Source: Nostoc sp. B(2019) (lineage in GTDB: Bacteria; Cyanobacteriota; Cyanobacteriia; Cyanobacteriales; Nostocaceae). From it: a stretch of 64,000 nt of DNA. The translations under genes and the position numbers were made by a program. The notes under the pieces are model-generated. The model searched no databases, was not told the origin of the DNA, and saw nothing but the letters and a program-made list of their open reading frames with translations. Each line of letters opens with the position of its first letter. Within the stretch, counting starts at the first letter, position 1. Shown one piece after another: positions 34,625 to 44,854 of this stretch. The DNA lies in contig NZ_WVID01000012.1 of assembly GCF_010091925.1 (NCBI RefSeq), positions 212,506 to 276,505 of the forward strand, given 5' to 3'.

Positions 34625-36310
34625 CTAATTGCCGGATGCTAACTTAAAACCCTCGGCTATGGGGCCTAAAGCCAGAACTGGAAAGAAAGTTAGCACTCCC
34701 AAAATCAGAGTTACTCCAGCTGTGACACCAGTAAATACCAGAGAATCGGTTTTCAAAGTACCTGGGGTTTCGGGTACTGCTTGTTTACGAGACATACTGT
34801 CAGCTAACAGCAGGATGGCAATAATCGGAATGTAGCGCCCTCCTAACAAACCAACTAGAGTACTCAAGTTCCACCATAAAGTGTTATCCTTCAAGCCTTC
34901 TAAGCCAGAGCCATTATTTGCCGCCGCTGAGGCATACTCATAAACTACTTGAGAAATGCCATGATAACCAGCGTTGCTAATTCCAGATAGGGAAATCGGA
35001 TAAGCTAAGGCGATCGCACTGGGAATTAAAACTACAATTGGGTGAATCAGCAACACTACACTTGCAAGGACGATTTCTCTCTTTTCTATTTTCCGCCCTA
35101 AAAACTCTGGGGTGCGTCCCACCATTAGCCCAGTTAAAAACACGGTAAGAATTAAATAAATAAATAGGTAAGCCGTCCCAGTCCCCTGACCACCCCAAAT
35201 AACCTGGATAAACAGGTTGAATAAAGTTGAAAATAGTCCTTGTGGCATCAAGGAATCATGCATTCCATTGACAGCGCCACACATGGTGGCGGTTGTCATA
35301 ACCGCCCATAACGCTGTTTGTGCCCAGCCAAATCGAACTTCTTTGCCCTCTAAATTAGGCTGTTCTAATCCGAAGGTGGCATTAACGAGGGGATTACCTT
35401 GTAGTTCTCCTACAGCTGTCACCCCAATCAAAATTACAAAAATCACAAACACCATCCAAAAAAGCAACCAAGCTTGTTTGATGTTGTTGGCAAACAAACC
35501 GTAGGTGTAAATCAAGGCAGCTGGAATCGAAATCATGGCGATGGTTTCTATTAAGTTAGAAGCGCCATTCGGATTTTCAAAGGGGTGAGCAGAGTTAACA
35601 CCAAAAAAACCACCGCCATTCTCGCCCAACATTTTGATCATCTCAAATGATGCCACTGGGCCTCTAGCAAGATACTGTGTCCCCCCATCTAAGGTTTTCA
35701 CAACCAGAGTTCCAGCTAATGTTTGCGGTACACCTACTATAAGCAAGGCGATCGCCCCGATAATTGAAATTGGCAGCAATATCCGCGTGATTGCACGGGT
35801 AATATCTACGTAGAAGTTTCCTAGTCCTCTACCTGTCAACCCGCGAATAAAGGCAATTCCTACTGCTAACCCGGTGGCTGCTGAGGTGAACATCAAAAAA
35901 CCTAAAGCCGCTACCTGGCTAAAATAGCTTAAGGTTGTCTCCCCAGAGTAGTGTTGCTGATCGGTATTCGTCAGAAATGAAATGGTGGTGTGTAACAAAA
36001 TATCCCAGGTGGGCGCACCGAAACCATTGGGATTCCAGGGCAAGATTCTCTGAAAATATATCAGTAAATAGACTGATATACCCATGATTAGGTTAGTGTA
36101 TAATACTGCGCGGATATACTGCCAACCCGTCATATCATCTTTCCTGCGTACACCCGCTACTACGTAGAGGCTGCGCTCTATCGGGTTCATTAACAGATCA
36201 AGCAGTGTTCTTTCTCCTAAGAAGACACGCGCCATGTATCTTCCTAATACTGGAGTGATTGCTATAACGATACACAACGTTAAGCCAATTTGTAAAAAAC
36301 CTTGTCCCAT
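34625..36310 (-). CDS. kdpA: potassium-transporting ATPase potassium-binding subunit
   Basis: 561 residues from the ATG at 36308-36310 ([14 protein letters not shown]); an upstream in-frame TTG would add MRTKY but is less likely. About ten membrane segments carry the selectivity-loop-like motifs [48 protein letters not shown] and NNGSGLEGL, as in KdpA. It forms the K+ channel-like path of the pump. It is first in the kdp cluster; the 500-bp AT-rich region upstream should carry the K+-limitation promoter. Length is normal. Confidence 0.97.
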   Translation of the reverse strand: MGQGFLQIGLTLCIVIAITPVLGRYMARVFLGERTLLDLLMNPIERSLYVVAGVRRKDDMTGWQYIRAVLYTNLIMGISVYLLIYFQRILPWNPNGFGAPTWDILLHTTISFLTNTDQQHYSGETTLSYFSQVAALGFLMFTSAATGLAVGIAFIRGLTGRGLGNFYVDITRAITRILLPISIIGAIALLIVGVPQTLAGTLVVKTLDGGTQYLARGPVASFEMIKMLGENGGGFFGVNSAHPFENPNGASNLIETIAMISIPAALIYTYGLFANNIKQAWLLFWMVFVIFVILIGVTAVGELQGNPLVNATFGLEQPNLEGKEVRFGWAQTALWAVMTTATMCGAVNGMHDSLMPQGLFSTLFNLFIQVIWGGQGTGTAYLFIYLILTVFLTGLMVGRTPEFLGRKIEKREIVLASVVLLIHPIVVLIPSAIALAYPISLSGISNAGYHGISQVVYEYASAAANNGSGLEGLKDNTLWWNLSTLVGLLGGRYIPIIAILLLADSMSRKQAVPETPGTLKTDSLVFTGVTAGVTLILGVLTFFPVLALGPIAEGFKLASGN

Positions 36311-36325
36311 GTATTTCGTTCTCAA

Positions 36326-36836
36326 TTAAACTTAAGTGTTAGCAAGCTAATTCTTAGAAATAACAGAATATCAAGATATTTTTTAAAATTTCTGTGAAGA
36401 ATATTTAAATTTTACTCTTATTCATTTATTTGATCAGTTATTACTATCTGTTTATACAATACATTCTTAAAGTTTGCTACTTTCAAAGATATAAATATTA
36501 GAATTAGAAAAAATTTTAATGCGCCTGATAATTATTTTTGTATAAAGTTACACCACTTCACATACTTACCTGTAACCAAAACTAAGGTGAGCAAATAATT
36601 TTATTTATTTAATATTTTGTTTAAAAAGAATTTAGCTAGTTCAGATTTTTTTAGAAAACATCTAAATACTTTTATACTAAATTATCAGAAAAAATAATTA
36701 CACATGAGATATAGTTTAACGAGGAAAATATATATTAGGATAGCTATATTTTAAGTCTTAAGAAATATATATAAAGACATAAATGTGATGTGTACAGATA
36801 AATCAGAATTATGTCTGAATTAAATAGTTTTATGGA
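36326..36836. other. 511-bp AT-rich divergent promoter region of kdpA
   Basis: Very AT-rich, with no open frame, hairpin or repeat that I can support. It must contain the kdpA promoter (minus strand) and that of the small membrane-protein gene (plus strand). Confidence 0.6.
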
Positions 36837-36863
36837 TTGTTTGATTCTAATTTTTTAGAAAAA

Positions 36864-37187
36864 ATGATGATATTAAGTCGATTATTGACTATTAAAGAGG
36901 CTCTAGATGAGCGTGGGAAAATCTATTGGCTGATAGCGATCGCCTTTACTATGGTGATATTGCTGGAATACTTGATACCGCTATACGGAGATGATTTTGT
37001 TGGCAGATTCCTAATTGAATCAGAGAGCAGTTTTGGGAGTCACTTTCGCAGCTACGGGATTAACATTGTTGAATTTGTTTGTCCGAGGAGTGCTGGCACT
37101 GTTGCTAACTGGTTGGTTAAGCAACCGCAACCGCCGCAATCAAGCAGCGATATTGAAAATTTAAATTTGTTTGATCCGACTTTGTAA
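36864..37187 (+). CDS. small membrane protein of unknown function
   Basis: 107 residues from the ATG at 36864 (MMILSRLLTIKEALDERGKI); an upstream TTG would add nine residues. One hydrophobic segment (WLIAIAFTMVILLEYLIPLY) precedes a short soluble tail with EFVCPRSAGTVANWLVKQPQ and a Pro/Ser-rich end. No family recognised. It diverges from kdpA across the AT-rich region. The HIP1 site gcgatcgc inside supports a native gene. Confidence 0.55.
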   Translation: MMILSRLLTIKEALDERGKIYWLIAIAFTMVILLEYLIPLYGDDFVGRFLIESESSFGSHFRSYGINIVEFVCPRSAGTVANWLVKQPQPPQSSSDIENLNLFDPTL

Positions 37188-37601
37188 AATTGATGATTTA
37201 ATAGTAAATCCAACTCTTCGGCAGTTGGCTCCAAAAGAGCTTCTTGATGACTGTAAGCATCAGCAAAAACAGTTTGATTTGTTACTGAATCTCAATCTTC
37301 AGCACATTTGAGTGATTACAGTAATAATACAGTAGCAACTATTATATTTTTAGCATAATTTTGTACTGAATTATAATATTAGGCTTTTTTTACCTTATTC
37401 AAAATAGGTTTTAATTCCCTATTCAATTTAGCCACGAAAGTGAATGCTGAGTCATGCATTTCCTATTTAGTGCTGTGTTGCTAAAGTCATAAATTTAGAG
37501 TCAAAAGTTAGGAGTTGCCAAGCTTTATTCTCAACAATAATCAGGACGCAACTGCTAAAAAAACTTCTAAAACCCAAACTAATATTGCTGAGGAGTTGCA
37601 A
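37188..37601. other. 414-bp intergenic region
   Basis: AT-rich spacer upstream of the large secreted protein. An in-frame TTG at 37515 extends the downstream frame, but its Shine-Dalgarno is directly abutting and unusable. Nothing else supported. Confidence 0.55.
37591..37595 (+). promoter_or_regulatory. Shine-Dalgarno AGGAG that decides the start at 37602
   Basis: AGGAG followed by a six-base spacer and ATG, an ideal arrangement. Confidence 0.65.
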
Positions 37602-40600
37602 ATGCTAAATCAAAATATTCTCTTTATCGATCAAGCAGTTACAGACTACGAAACCTTGATTGCTCATATCAAACCAGGGACTAGTGTAGTAGTCCTTGAT
37701 CCCAGTAGAGACGGGGTAAACCAAATAACCGAAGCTTTGCAAGGTGGCAAATACAAATCAGTTCACATTGTCTCCCACGGCAGTACCGGAAGTTTGCAAC
37801 TAGGAGCAACCCAACTCAATGCCAACAATTTGAACTACTACACCAATCAATTGCAACAGTGGAAAAATTATTTAACTGATGATGCTGACATCCTACTTTA
37901 TGGCTGTGATGTGGCAAGTGGTGAAGGCACAAAATTTGTACAGCAAATTAGCCAAATCACTGGGGCTGATGTTGCCGCTTCCACTGACAAAACAGGAAGT
38001 GCAGCTTTAGGGGGCGACTGGAATTTAGAGGTGAAGACTGGAGAGATTGAGTCAAACTTAGCCTTTACACCAGAGATAACAAAAGCTTATCGCTCAATTT
38101 TACCTACATCTGCCACCTTTGATGTGGGATTAAGACCCTATTCCATTGTTGTCGGTGACTTTGACAAAGACGGTAATACCGATCTGGTAACGGCAAACAA
38201 GTCCTCTCAAAGCGTTTCGCTACTTTTAGGAAATGGTGATGGCACTTTTAAACCTGCCACCAACTTTAGCGTGGTTGGGTTCAACGGCTTAAGTCCCTAT
38301 TCCGTTGCTGTAGCCGACTTCGACAGAGACGGCAATTCCGATTTGGTAACGGCAAACAATATCTCTAATAACATTTCGGTGCTGTTTGGAACCAGTAACG
38401 CCAGCTTTGAACCTGCTGTCAATTTTGCTTTACAGTCAGCGTCAGCTCCCATATCCATCGCAGTGGGCGACTTCAACGGAGATGGAAAGTCTGACATAGT
38501 AACTGCAAACAATGCCTCCCAAAATGTTTCAGTGCTTTTGGGAAATGATACTGGCGGCTTTGGAAGTGCCAAAAACTTTAAAGTTGCAAGCCGTCCCACT
38601 TCCGTTACAGTGGGCGACTTCAACGGGGATGGAAAATCTGACCTAGCGGTGACGAGTTCTTTCTTCAACAACGTCTCAGTGCTATTGGGAAATGGTGATG
38701 GCACTTTTAACTCAGCCACCCAATTTGACGTGGGAACAAATCCTAATTCACTCATCGTAGGCGACTTCAACACAGACGGTAAATCTGACTTGGCGGTGGC
38801 GAATTCCGACTCTAACAATGTTTCAGTGCTGTTAGGCGATGGCACTGGCGGCTTTGGAATTGCTACCAACTTTGACGTGGGGTTAAATCCTGTATCCGTT
38901 ACAGTGATTGACTTTGACAAAGACGGTAACTCTGACTTAGCAGTGGCGAATGCAAACTCAGACACGGTTTCAGTGCTACTGGGAGATGGCACTGGTAATT
39001 TTGGAAGTGCAACTAACTTTGATGTAGGGACAAAACCTTATTCTGTCACCGTAGGCGACTTCAACAAGGATGGCACGTCTGACCTGGCGGTGGCAAACAG
39101 TGAATCTAAAAACGTTTCGGTGCTGCTTAATAATCCCGTTCCCCCTGAGCCGATATTCATCAACGAAATTCTTTTTGATCTCCCAAATACAGACAGTCCT
39201 CAAGAATATATCGAACTGCGTGGTACTCCCGGTGCAACCATACCATTTGGAACTTATCTAGTTGGTATTGAAGGTGATTCTGGTGCTAATCCTGGCAATG
39301 TTCAAAATATTTTTAATTTGTCTGGTAAGCAGTTTGGTAGCAATGGGTTTCTGGTGCTGTTGCAAAAAGGCAATACTTATTCAGTCAACCCGAATGCAAA
39401 TGTCCTAACTAATACTGGAAGTGGAGCCGGATGGGGAAGCGGAGCCTCAAGTTCAATTGGTCACATTGGTCAGGCGGGCGCAACTGAGATAGAAAATGGG
39501 TCTGTTAGTTTCTTTGTGATTAAAACTTCCACTGCACCCGCCCTTAGCAATGATATTGACTCAGATAACGATGGTACTGCTGATAGTGCTGTGTACTCAA
39601 GTTGGACTATGCTCGATTCAGTTTCCGTTTTAGATGGCGGAGCTACAGATAGAGCATATAGCTCGATTGTGTTTAGAAAAGGTTCTACTGGCGGTTCAGT
39701 TCCAACTAATGCCACAGTTGTTGACACCTCATTTACAGCAGGATATGTAGGGCGGTCAAGTGAAACTACTGATTCAACAGCCTCGGATTGGGTAGCGAGT
39801 TTAACTAGTGGAACAGCACCGAATTTTACATTAGGTACTGCTACGAACACATCACCTGGAAACTTTGCTGAGCAACCATTGAATCACATTGGGGATACTA
39901 ACTTTGCTCCTCCTGCTAATCTCAATTACGCTATTTCCACTACTACCCCAAATCTAACTGAAGGAAACAGCGGTAGTAAACCTGTAACTTTCACTGTTAC
40001 CCGCAGTGGTAACACTAGCGTTGCCACTACTGTAAATTATGCTTTGGATGGCACTGCAACTTTTAGCAGCGACTACAACACTATTAAAGTTGCAGGTGTC
40101 ACAGCTAATTTATCTGGGACTTTAAAATTCGCCGTTGGGGAAACAACAAAGACGATTACATTAAATGTTGTGGGTGATAGAATCACTGAATTTGACGAAA
40201 CCATTAATCTAACGCTGAGTTACCCTAACCAAACAAGTGCGATCGCTCCAGCCACAGTAACAATTGTCAATGATGACAGCCAACCCGGCATCTCTATCAA
40301 TAATGCAAGTAGTACTGAAGGCAACACTAATGACTCTACAGCTTCGTTTGCCGTCAGACTTTCTAACCCCAGCAGTGAAACAATCACGGTTAACTATATT
40401 ACAACTGATGGCAGTGCCACTGCGGGTCTTGATTACACAACAGTAACAGGAAGCCTAATTTTCAACCCTGGAGATACTCTTAAAACAATTTCTGTGCCGA
40501 TTCTCGGTGATTTTGTTGATGAGTTAAATGAAAGCTTTTTTGTCAATATCTCTACTAATAGCAATGCTAGCATCAGCAATGCTCAAGGCACTGCTACTAT

Positions 40601-41363
40601 TTTTGACAATGATCAAGCGGGTTTCACTGTCTCTCCTGCTACTGGATTAATAACTACTGAAGCTGGTGGCACAGCTAGCTTTAATATCCAACTCACTAGC
40701 CAACCCACTGCTGATGTCACCTTAAATTTGAGTAGTTCCAACGTGAATGAAGGTACTGTCTCAGTTTCTAGCGTCACATTTACCGCTGCTAACTGGAATA
40801 CGTCACAAATCATCACGGTTGCAGGTGTTAATGATGGCATTGTAGATGATAATATTGCTTACAAAATCATTACTGGCACAGTAGTTAGCAATGATTCCAA
40901 CTATAACAATTTCAACCCTGCTAGTATTGCCGATATTGATGTCATAAATATTAAAAACGGCAATCAAGTAAATAGCATTATCACAGGCACAGCCAAGTCT
41001 GATACATCTTTGCAGGGAACTAGCTCGGACGATCTGATTTTCGGCTTTGCTAGTAATGATGTAATTGTTGGTGGAGGAGGAAACGATCAAATTTACAGTG
41101 GTTTAGGTAATGATACTCTGACAGGAGGCGCAGGTAATGATATCTTTGTGCTTGCCAGAGGTGAAGGTAGAGATACTATCCAAGACTTCAACAATATTGA
41201 AGATCTTATTGCTTTATCAGGTGGTTTGACTTACTCAGGTTTGTCTATTACTCAAAGCGGCAGTAATACCTTAATTAAAGATACTTCCAATAACCAAAAT
41301 ATTGCTCTTTTAATTGGAATTCAGGCATCAACTTTAAACGCTAGTAATTTCACTACTTACTAG
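37602..41363 (+). CDS. large secreted DUF4347/FG-GAP/Calx-beta/RTX protein
   Basis: 1253 residues. In order: DUF4347 domain (to ~38100; ILFIDQAVTDYETLIAHIKP, SHGSTGSLQLGA, LLYGCDVASGEG); at least seven FG-GAP/VCBS repeats with calcium loops (VGDFNGDGKSDLAV type, to ~39140); a lamin-tail-like domain (INEILFDLPNTDSPQEYIEL, ~39150-39650); two Calx-beta domains and a related third (NLTEGNSGSKPVTFTVTR, ~39920-40960); and C-terminal RTX nonapeptides (GGGGNDQIYSGLGNDTLTGG). The lack of an N-terminal signal and the RTX end point to type I secretion. It is probably a calcium-dependent adhesin or surface protein. A hairpin follows the stop. Confidence 0.85.
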   Translation: MLNQNILFIDQAVTDYETLIAHIKPGTSVVVLDPSRDGVNQITEALQGGKYKSVHIVSHGSTGSLQLGATQLNANNLNYYTNQLQQWKNYLTDDADILLYGCDVASGEGTKFVQQISQITGADVAASTDKTGSAALGGDWNLEVKTGEIESNLAFTPEITKAYRSILPTSATFDVGLRPYSIVVGDFDKDGNTDLVTANKSSQSVSLLLGNGDGTFKPATNFSVVGFNGLSPYSVAVADFDRDGNSDLVTANNISNNISVLFGTSNASFEPAVNFALQSASAPISIAVGDFNGDGKSDIVTANNASQNVSVLLGNDTGGFGSAKNFKVASRPTSVTVGDFNGDGKSDLAVTSSFFNNVSVLLGNGDGTFNSATQFDVGTNPNSLIVGDFNTDGKSDLAVANSDSNNVSVLLGDGTGGFGIATNFDVGLNPVSVTVIDFDKDGNSDLAVANANSDTVSVLLGDGTGNFGSATNFDVGTKPYSVTVGDFNKDGTSDLAVANSESKNVSVLLNNPVPPEPIFINEILFDLPNTDSPQEYIELRGTPGATIPFGTYLVGIEGDSGANPGNVQNIFNLSGKQFGSNGFLVLLQKGNTYSVNPNANVLTNTGSGAGWGSGASSSIGHIGQAGATEIENGSVSFFVIKTSTAPALSNDIDSDNDGTADSAVYSSWTMLDSVSVLDGGATDRAYSSIVFRKGSTGGSVPTNATVVDTSFTAGYVGRSSETTDSTASDWVASLTSGTAPNFTLGTATNTSPGNFAEQPLNHIGDTNFAPPANLNYAISTTTPNLTEGNSGSKPVTFTVTRSGNTSVATTVNYALDGTATFSSDYNTIKVAGVTANLSGTLKFAVGETTKTITLNVVGDRITEFDETINLTLSYPNQTSAIAPATVTIVNDDSQPGISINNASSTEGNTNDSTASFAVRLSNPSSETITVNYITTDGSATAGLDYTTVTGSLIFNPGDTLKTISVPILGDFVDELNESFFVNISTNSNASISNAQGTATIFDNDQAGFTVSPATGLITTEAGGTASFNIQLTSQPTADVTLNLSSSNVNEGTVSVSSVTFTAANWNTSQIITVAGVNDGIVDDNIAYKIITGTVVSNDSNYNNFNPASIADIDVINIKNGNQVNSIITGTAKSDTSLQGTSSDDLIFGFASNDVIVGGGGNDQIYSGLGNDTLTGGAGNDIFVLARGEGRDTIQDFNNIEDLIALSGGLTYSGLSITQSGSNTLIKDTSNNQNIALLIGIQASTLNASNFTTY

Positions 41364-41398
41364 TAGTTTGTCAAGAAATAATTGAGTAGTGAGAATTG

Positions 41399-41439
41399 TT
41401 CGTAGTTTGCGCTTTAGCGAAGACAGCGCAAACTACGAA
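41399..41439. terminator. strong hairpin between convergent genes
   Basis: Perfect 15-bp stem (TTCGTAGTTTGCGCT with its complement) and an 11-base loop, between the large secreted protein and priA. No long T run follows on either strand, but its position suits a bidirectional terminator. Confidence 0.65.
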
Positions 41440-41446
41440 TCAAAAT

Positions 41447-44005
41447 TCACATAATATTTAATGGATCTACATCTATTGTCAAGCTAACAGACGGAGGACA
41501 AAGCGATCGCACTTCTTCCCAATCTGGCAACTGTGGCAATTCATCAGGGGAAAATTTAATCAATATCTGCCAACGATAACGATTAGCTACCCGCAAAATA
41601 CTAGCTGGTGCTGGCCCCAATATCTCGAATCCTTCTTCTGCACTCAAGGCTGTAGCGATTATTTGGGCTGCATTCTGCACTTGAATGGGATCAAGACTGC
41701 TCAAGCGCAATAAAATTAACCGCCCATAAGGGGGATAATTGAGTGCTTGGCGTTGTTCTAATTCAGTTTGAGAGAAAGACTGGTAATCATGCGATCGCAC
41801 CGCCTCAATTACTTCATGCTCTGGTGTATAAGTTTGTACAATCACCCTCCCCGGATCTTCGCCTCTACCAGCACGTCCAGCTACCTGAGTCAGGGTTTGA
41901 AATGCTCGTTCACTGGCGCGATAGTCTGATAAATGCAACAATCCGTCAGCGGCGACAACGCCCACAAGTGTCACCTGGGGCAGATCTAAACCCTTGGTGA
42001 GCATTTGCGTACCTACTAATAAATCTGCTTCGCCGTTGGCAAACTGGGTGAGTAGGGTGCGGTGTGCACCTTTGTTGCGGGTGGTATCGCTATCAAAACG
42101 AATCAAGCGCAACTGGGGAAACTGTCGCGCTAATTCCTGGGCTACTCGTTGAGTACCACTACCAAAGAATTTCAGGTAAGGGGAACTACAGTCGGGGCAA
42201 AATTTGGGATGCGATCGCGTATAGTTACAGTAATGACACCGCAACAATTGTGGCGCTCCCTCTTCAGTGTGGTGATACGACAGTGAGACATCACAGTGCG
42301 GACATTCCAGGACATACCCGCAACTGCGGCAAGATACAAAGGTACTGTGTCCCCGGCGATGAATAAATAAAATTCCTTGTTGCTGTCTCTCTTGTAGCTG
42401 TTCTAAAGCTTCTTGCAGCGCCCTACTAAATATAGAACGATTTCCCTGCTGCAACTCTAGCCGCATATCCACTATTTCTACTGGCGGTAGAGGGCGGGAA
42501 TATATTCTTTCAGGTAATGACAGGTAATAGGACGTGTGAGTAGAATTTTGCTCCCCCTGCTCCCTTATCTCTCTCACACTTACCCAACTTTCCAACGAAG
42601 GGGTGGCGGAACCTAATACCAAGGGACAATTTTCTAATTCTGCTCGCCACTGGGCGATGGTGCGGGCGTGGTAGGTGGGGATGGGGGAATCTTGCTTAAA
42701 GCTGCTGTCGTGTTCTTCATCTAAAATAATTAAACCCAAGTTGGGCAAAGGGGCGAAAACGGCGCTGCGAGTCCCAATCACAACTTGGGGTTCTCCTGTG
42801 AGCATTTGTCGCCAAGTGTCGTAACGTTCTCCGTCTGAGAGGGCGCTGTGATAAACGCTAACTCTGTTGCCAAATCGGGCGCGAAATCGGTCAGTTAGCT
42901 GGGGTGTGAGTCCAATTTCTGGGACTAAGACGAGGGCGGATTTGCCTTGATTGAGTAAAGGTGCGATCGCTTGTAAATAAACTTCTGTTTTTCCTGAACC
43001 TGTTACTCCATGCAACAAAACTTGAGCAAATCCATCTATTGATTGTATTATCTCTAAAGCATTAGCTTGGGCAACAGTTAAAGATTTAGCGCGATCGCTT
43101 GCTAATGCTGGCCCTTGTTCTGTTCGCAGTACTTCCCGTTCTTCAATGACGATGCAACCTTTTTGTACCAACGTCTTGAGGATAGAGGAACTAGCACTGC
43201 AAATTTGCAATAATTCACTTTGCCACAACTCACCACCACGTCGCCGTAACACTTCTACAATCTCTCTTTGGCGAGTAGTTAAGTCACTGTCCGTTGCGCC
43301 TATCAATATAATTGCTTTTTGCAGCTTTGGTCGAGTTAGTCGTGGGGGTTCTAAGTAGCTTTGTACTAAACCAAATCGGACTAACTCCCGAATTCCCCGG
43401 TAGGCAGATTTGACTTTCTGTTGTATGTAAGCAAAACTGTAATCTCCTGCTGGTTGCGCTTGCAGAAGTTCCAAAATTTGTCGCGCAGTTGGAGTTAAAA
43501 AAGCTAAAGGATCAGGAGATGCCAGTAAATAACTATTTCCCCCTACCCCCTGCCCCCTGCCCCCTGCCCCTCTGCCTCTAACAAGGCGGATGCGACGCTG
43601 CGATCGCCCTAGTAACCCTGGTGGCAAAGCAACCCGGATCACTTGAATCAGGGGTGTATAGTAATATGCGGCGACTCGATTGAGTAATTCCCAATAAGCA
43701 CTTGGGAAAAACCCGACGCTGACTATATCTTCTACTTCTCGGATTTTTTCGGGGGGTAAATCGATATTTGGTTGTGCTAGGAAACGAATAGCGATCGCTC
43801 CTACTTGTTGTGCCCCAAATGGCACACTCAAAATATCACCTGGTTTGATTTCTAACTGGGCTGGCGATCGGTAAGTAAATAGTCCTGTGCTTCCTGGACA
43901 GTCTACTAGTACTTCAACCCACCTGTTTAAATTTGTCTGTGACTGATAGGATTCCCCAGGCTCAGCTACCACCAAAGGAGATAAATTCAGGTCATTAATA
44001 TACAT
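41447..44005 (-). CDS. priA: primosomal protein N' (replication restart helicase)
   Basis: 852 residues. The N-terminal DNA-binding domain is followed by Walker A LLHGVTGSGKTEVYLQAI near 335, DEEH in LIILDEEHDSSFKQ near 427, the zinc-binding Cys clusters (CRSCGYVLECPHCDVSLSYH and CHYCN...FCPDC) near 560-600, and motifs V/VI (LVGTQMLTKGLDLP, QVAGRAGRGEDPG). It restarts stalled forks. A Gly/Arg-rich stretch around residues 145-160 (RGRGAGGRGQGVGG, encoded at ~43535-43585) is a low-complexity in-frame insert between domains. A second odd segment lies near residue 480. Otherwise complete. Confidence 0.95.
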   Translation of the reverse strand: MYINDLNLSPLVVAEPGESYQSQTNLNRWVEVLVDCPGSTGLFTYRSPAQLEIKPGDILSVPFGAQQVGAIAIRFLAQPNIDLPPEKIREVEDIVSVGFFPSAYWELLNRVAAYYYTPLIQVIRVALPPGLLGRSQRRIRLVRGRGAGGRGQGVGGNSYLLASPDPLAFLTPTARQILELLQAQPAGDYSFAYIQQKVKSAYRGIRELVRFGLVQSYLEPPRLTRPKLQKAIILIGATDSDLTTRQREIVEVLRRRGGELWQSELLQICSASSSILKTLVQKGCIVIEEREVLRTEQGPALASDRAKSLTVAQANALEIIQSIDGFAQVLLHGVTGSGKTEVYLQAIAPLLNQGKSALVLVPEIGLTPQLTDRFRARFGNRVSVYHSALSDGERYDTWRQMLTGEPQVVIGTRSAVFAPLPNLGLIILDEEHDSSFKQDSPIPTYHARTIAQWRAELENCPLVLGSATPSLESWVSVREIREQGEQNSTHTSYYLSLPERIYSRPLPPVEIVDMRLELQQGNRSIFSRALQEALEQLQERQQQGILFIHRRGHSTFVSCRSCGYVLECPHCDVSLSYHHTEEGAPQLLRCHYCNYTRSHPKFCPDCSSPYLKFFGSGTQRVAQELARQFPQLRLIRFDSDTTRNKGAHRTLLTQFANGEADLLVGTQMLTKGLDLPQVTLVGVVAADGLLHLSDYRASERAFQTLTQVAGRAGRGEDPGRVIVQTYTPEHEVIEAVRSHDYQSFSQTELEQRQALNYPPYGRLILLRLSSLDPIQVQNAAQIIATALSAEEGFEILGPAPASILRVANRYRWQILIKFSPDELPQLPDWEEVRSLCPPSVSLTIDVDPLNIM

Positions 44006-44854
44006 AGTTTCTGACTTTATAGACAGATATTTCCCTTATTTAGCTGGTTAAAATTAACCTGGCTCACTCAACTTTAAGTTTTTGCTTTCACAGACATAAA
44101 CTGTATTTCGCAATACTTTTATCACCCATGATACTTGATAAGTTTCTTCTTATGTAATCTACTAGACAAATTCATCTCAACTATACGTGCAATAAATATT
44201 TTGTACCTACTAACAAATAAAATCACCTCGGCTATTTCCAGAGCGGTTCTCTATCTACTAAATAGGGAATAGCCCTTTTCCGCCTATCGATAGATATTCA
44301 ACCCTTGCTGTATATGAGATGCTCTTATACAAACAAGATGATCCGGAAATTAAGCTGCTACATTTGTAATTTGTTTCGTTTGGGTAACTCTCATCTAGAG
44401 ATGCACAACTTCAGTACCAAGTTGTCAATTTATTTAACGACCTCCCATCGCCTAAATAGTAAAAAATTTTAGAAAAATATAGGAAAATTTAACATATTGG
44501 AATTATTACCTAAAATTTTGATATTTGTTAAGGTTGAGAAAGTTTGAGGGAGTTTGACATATTTGGTAATTAAGAAAAGAATGAGGAATATATATGTATG
44601 TTTATTTATGGCATTCGTAGCCTGAGAAAAAAGTTTTGTTGGGTGCAAAATTCAGTAGTCGTTAAAGGTTCGATTTATCCGTAACCTTTAACAGGTAAGT
44701 AGATACTGATTTTTAGTCCTGAAGAAAAATTAGCAAAAGCTTGTATTTTGCTATGTGAAAGGGTGCATTTGTTCATTAAGGAACCTACCAAATCTCAAGC
44801 GAGCATCTGTCACTAAATTATGCACCAAAAAAAGCAACAATCCTCAAGGAAACT
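44006..44854. other. 849-bp intergenic region upstream of the sigma factor
   Basis: Long AT-rich divergent region between priA and the sigma gene. It contains the hairpin at 44231-44275. No reading frame with coding character. It is a plausible place for a regulated promoter or small RNA, but no known RNA family was recognised. Confidence 0.6.
44231..44275. other. long hairpin of unknown role
   Basis: Ten-bp stem GGCTATTTCC/GGGAATAGCC (one G-T pair) around a 25-base apical region; CTTTTCC follows on the plus strand. It could be a terminator of an unannotated short transcript. Confidence 0.4.

Noticed and set aside
36837..36863. TTG start for the small membrane protein
   Set aside because: Two consecutive ATG codons follow at 36864, just before the membrane segment.
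38297..38992. 231-codon minus-strand frame inside the large secreted protein gene
   Set aside because: Antisense shadow of the FG-GAP repeats.
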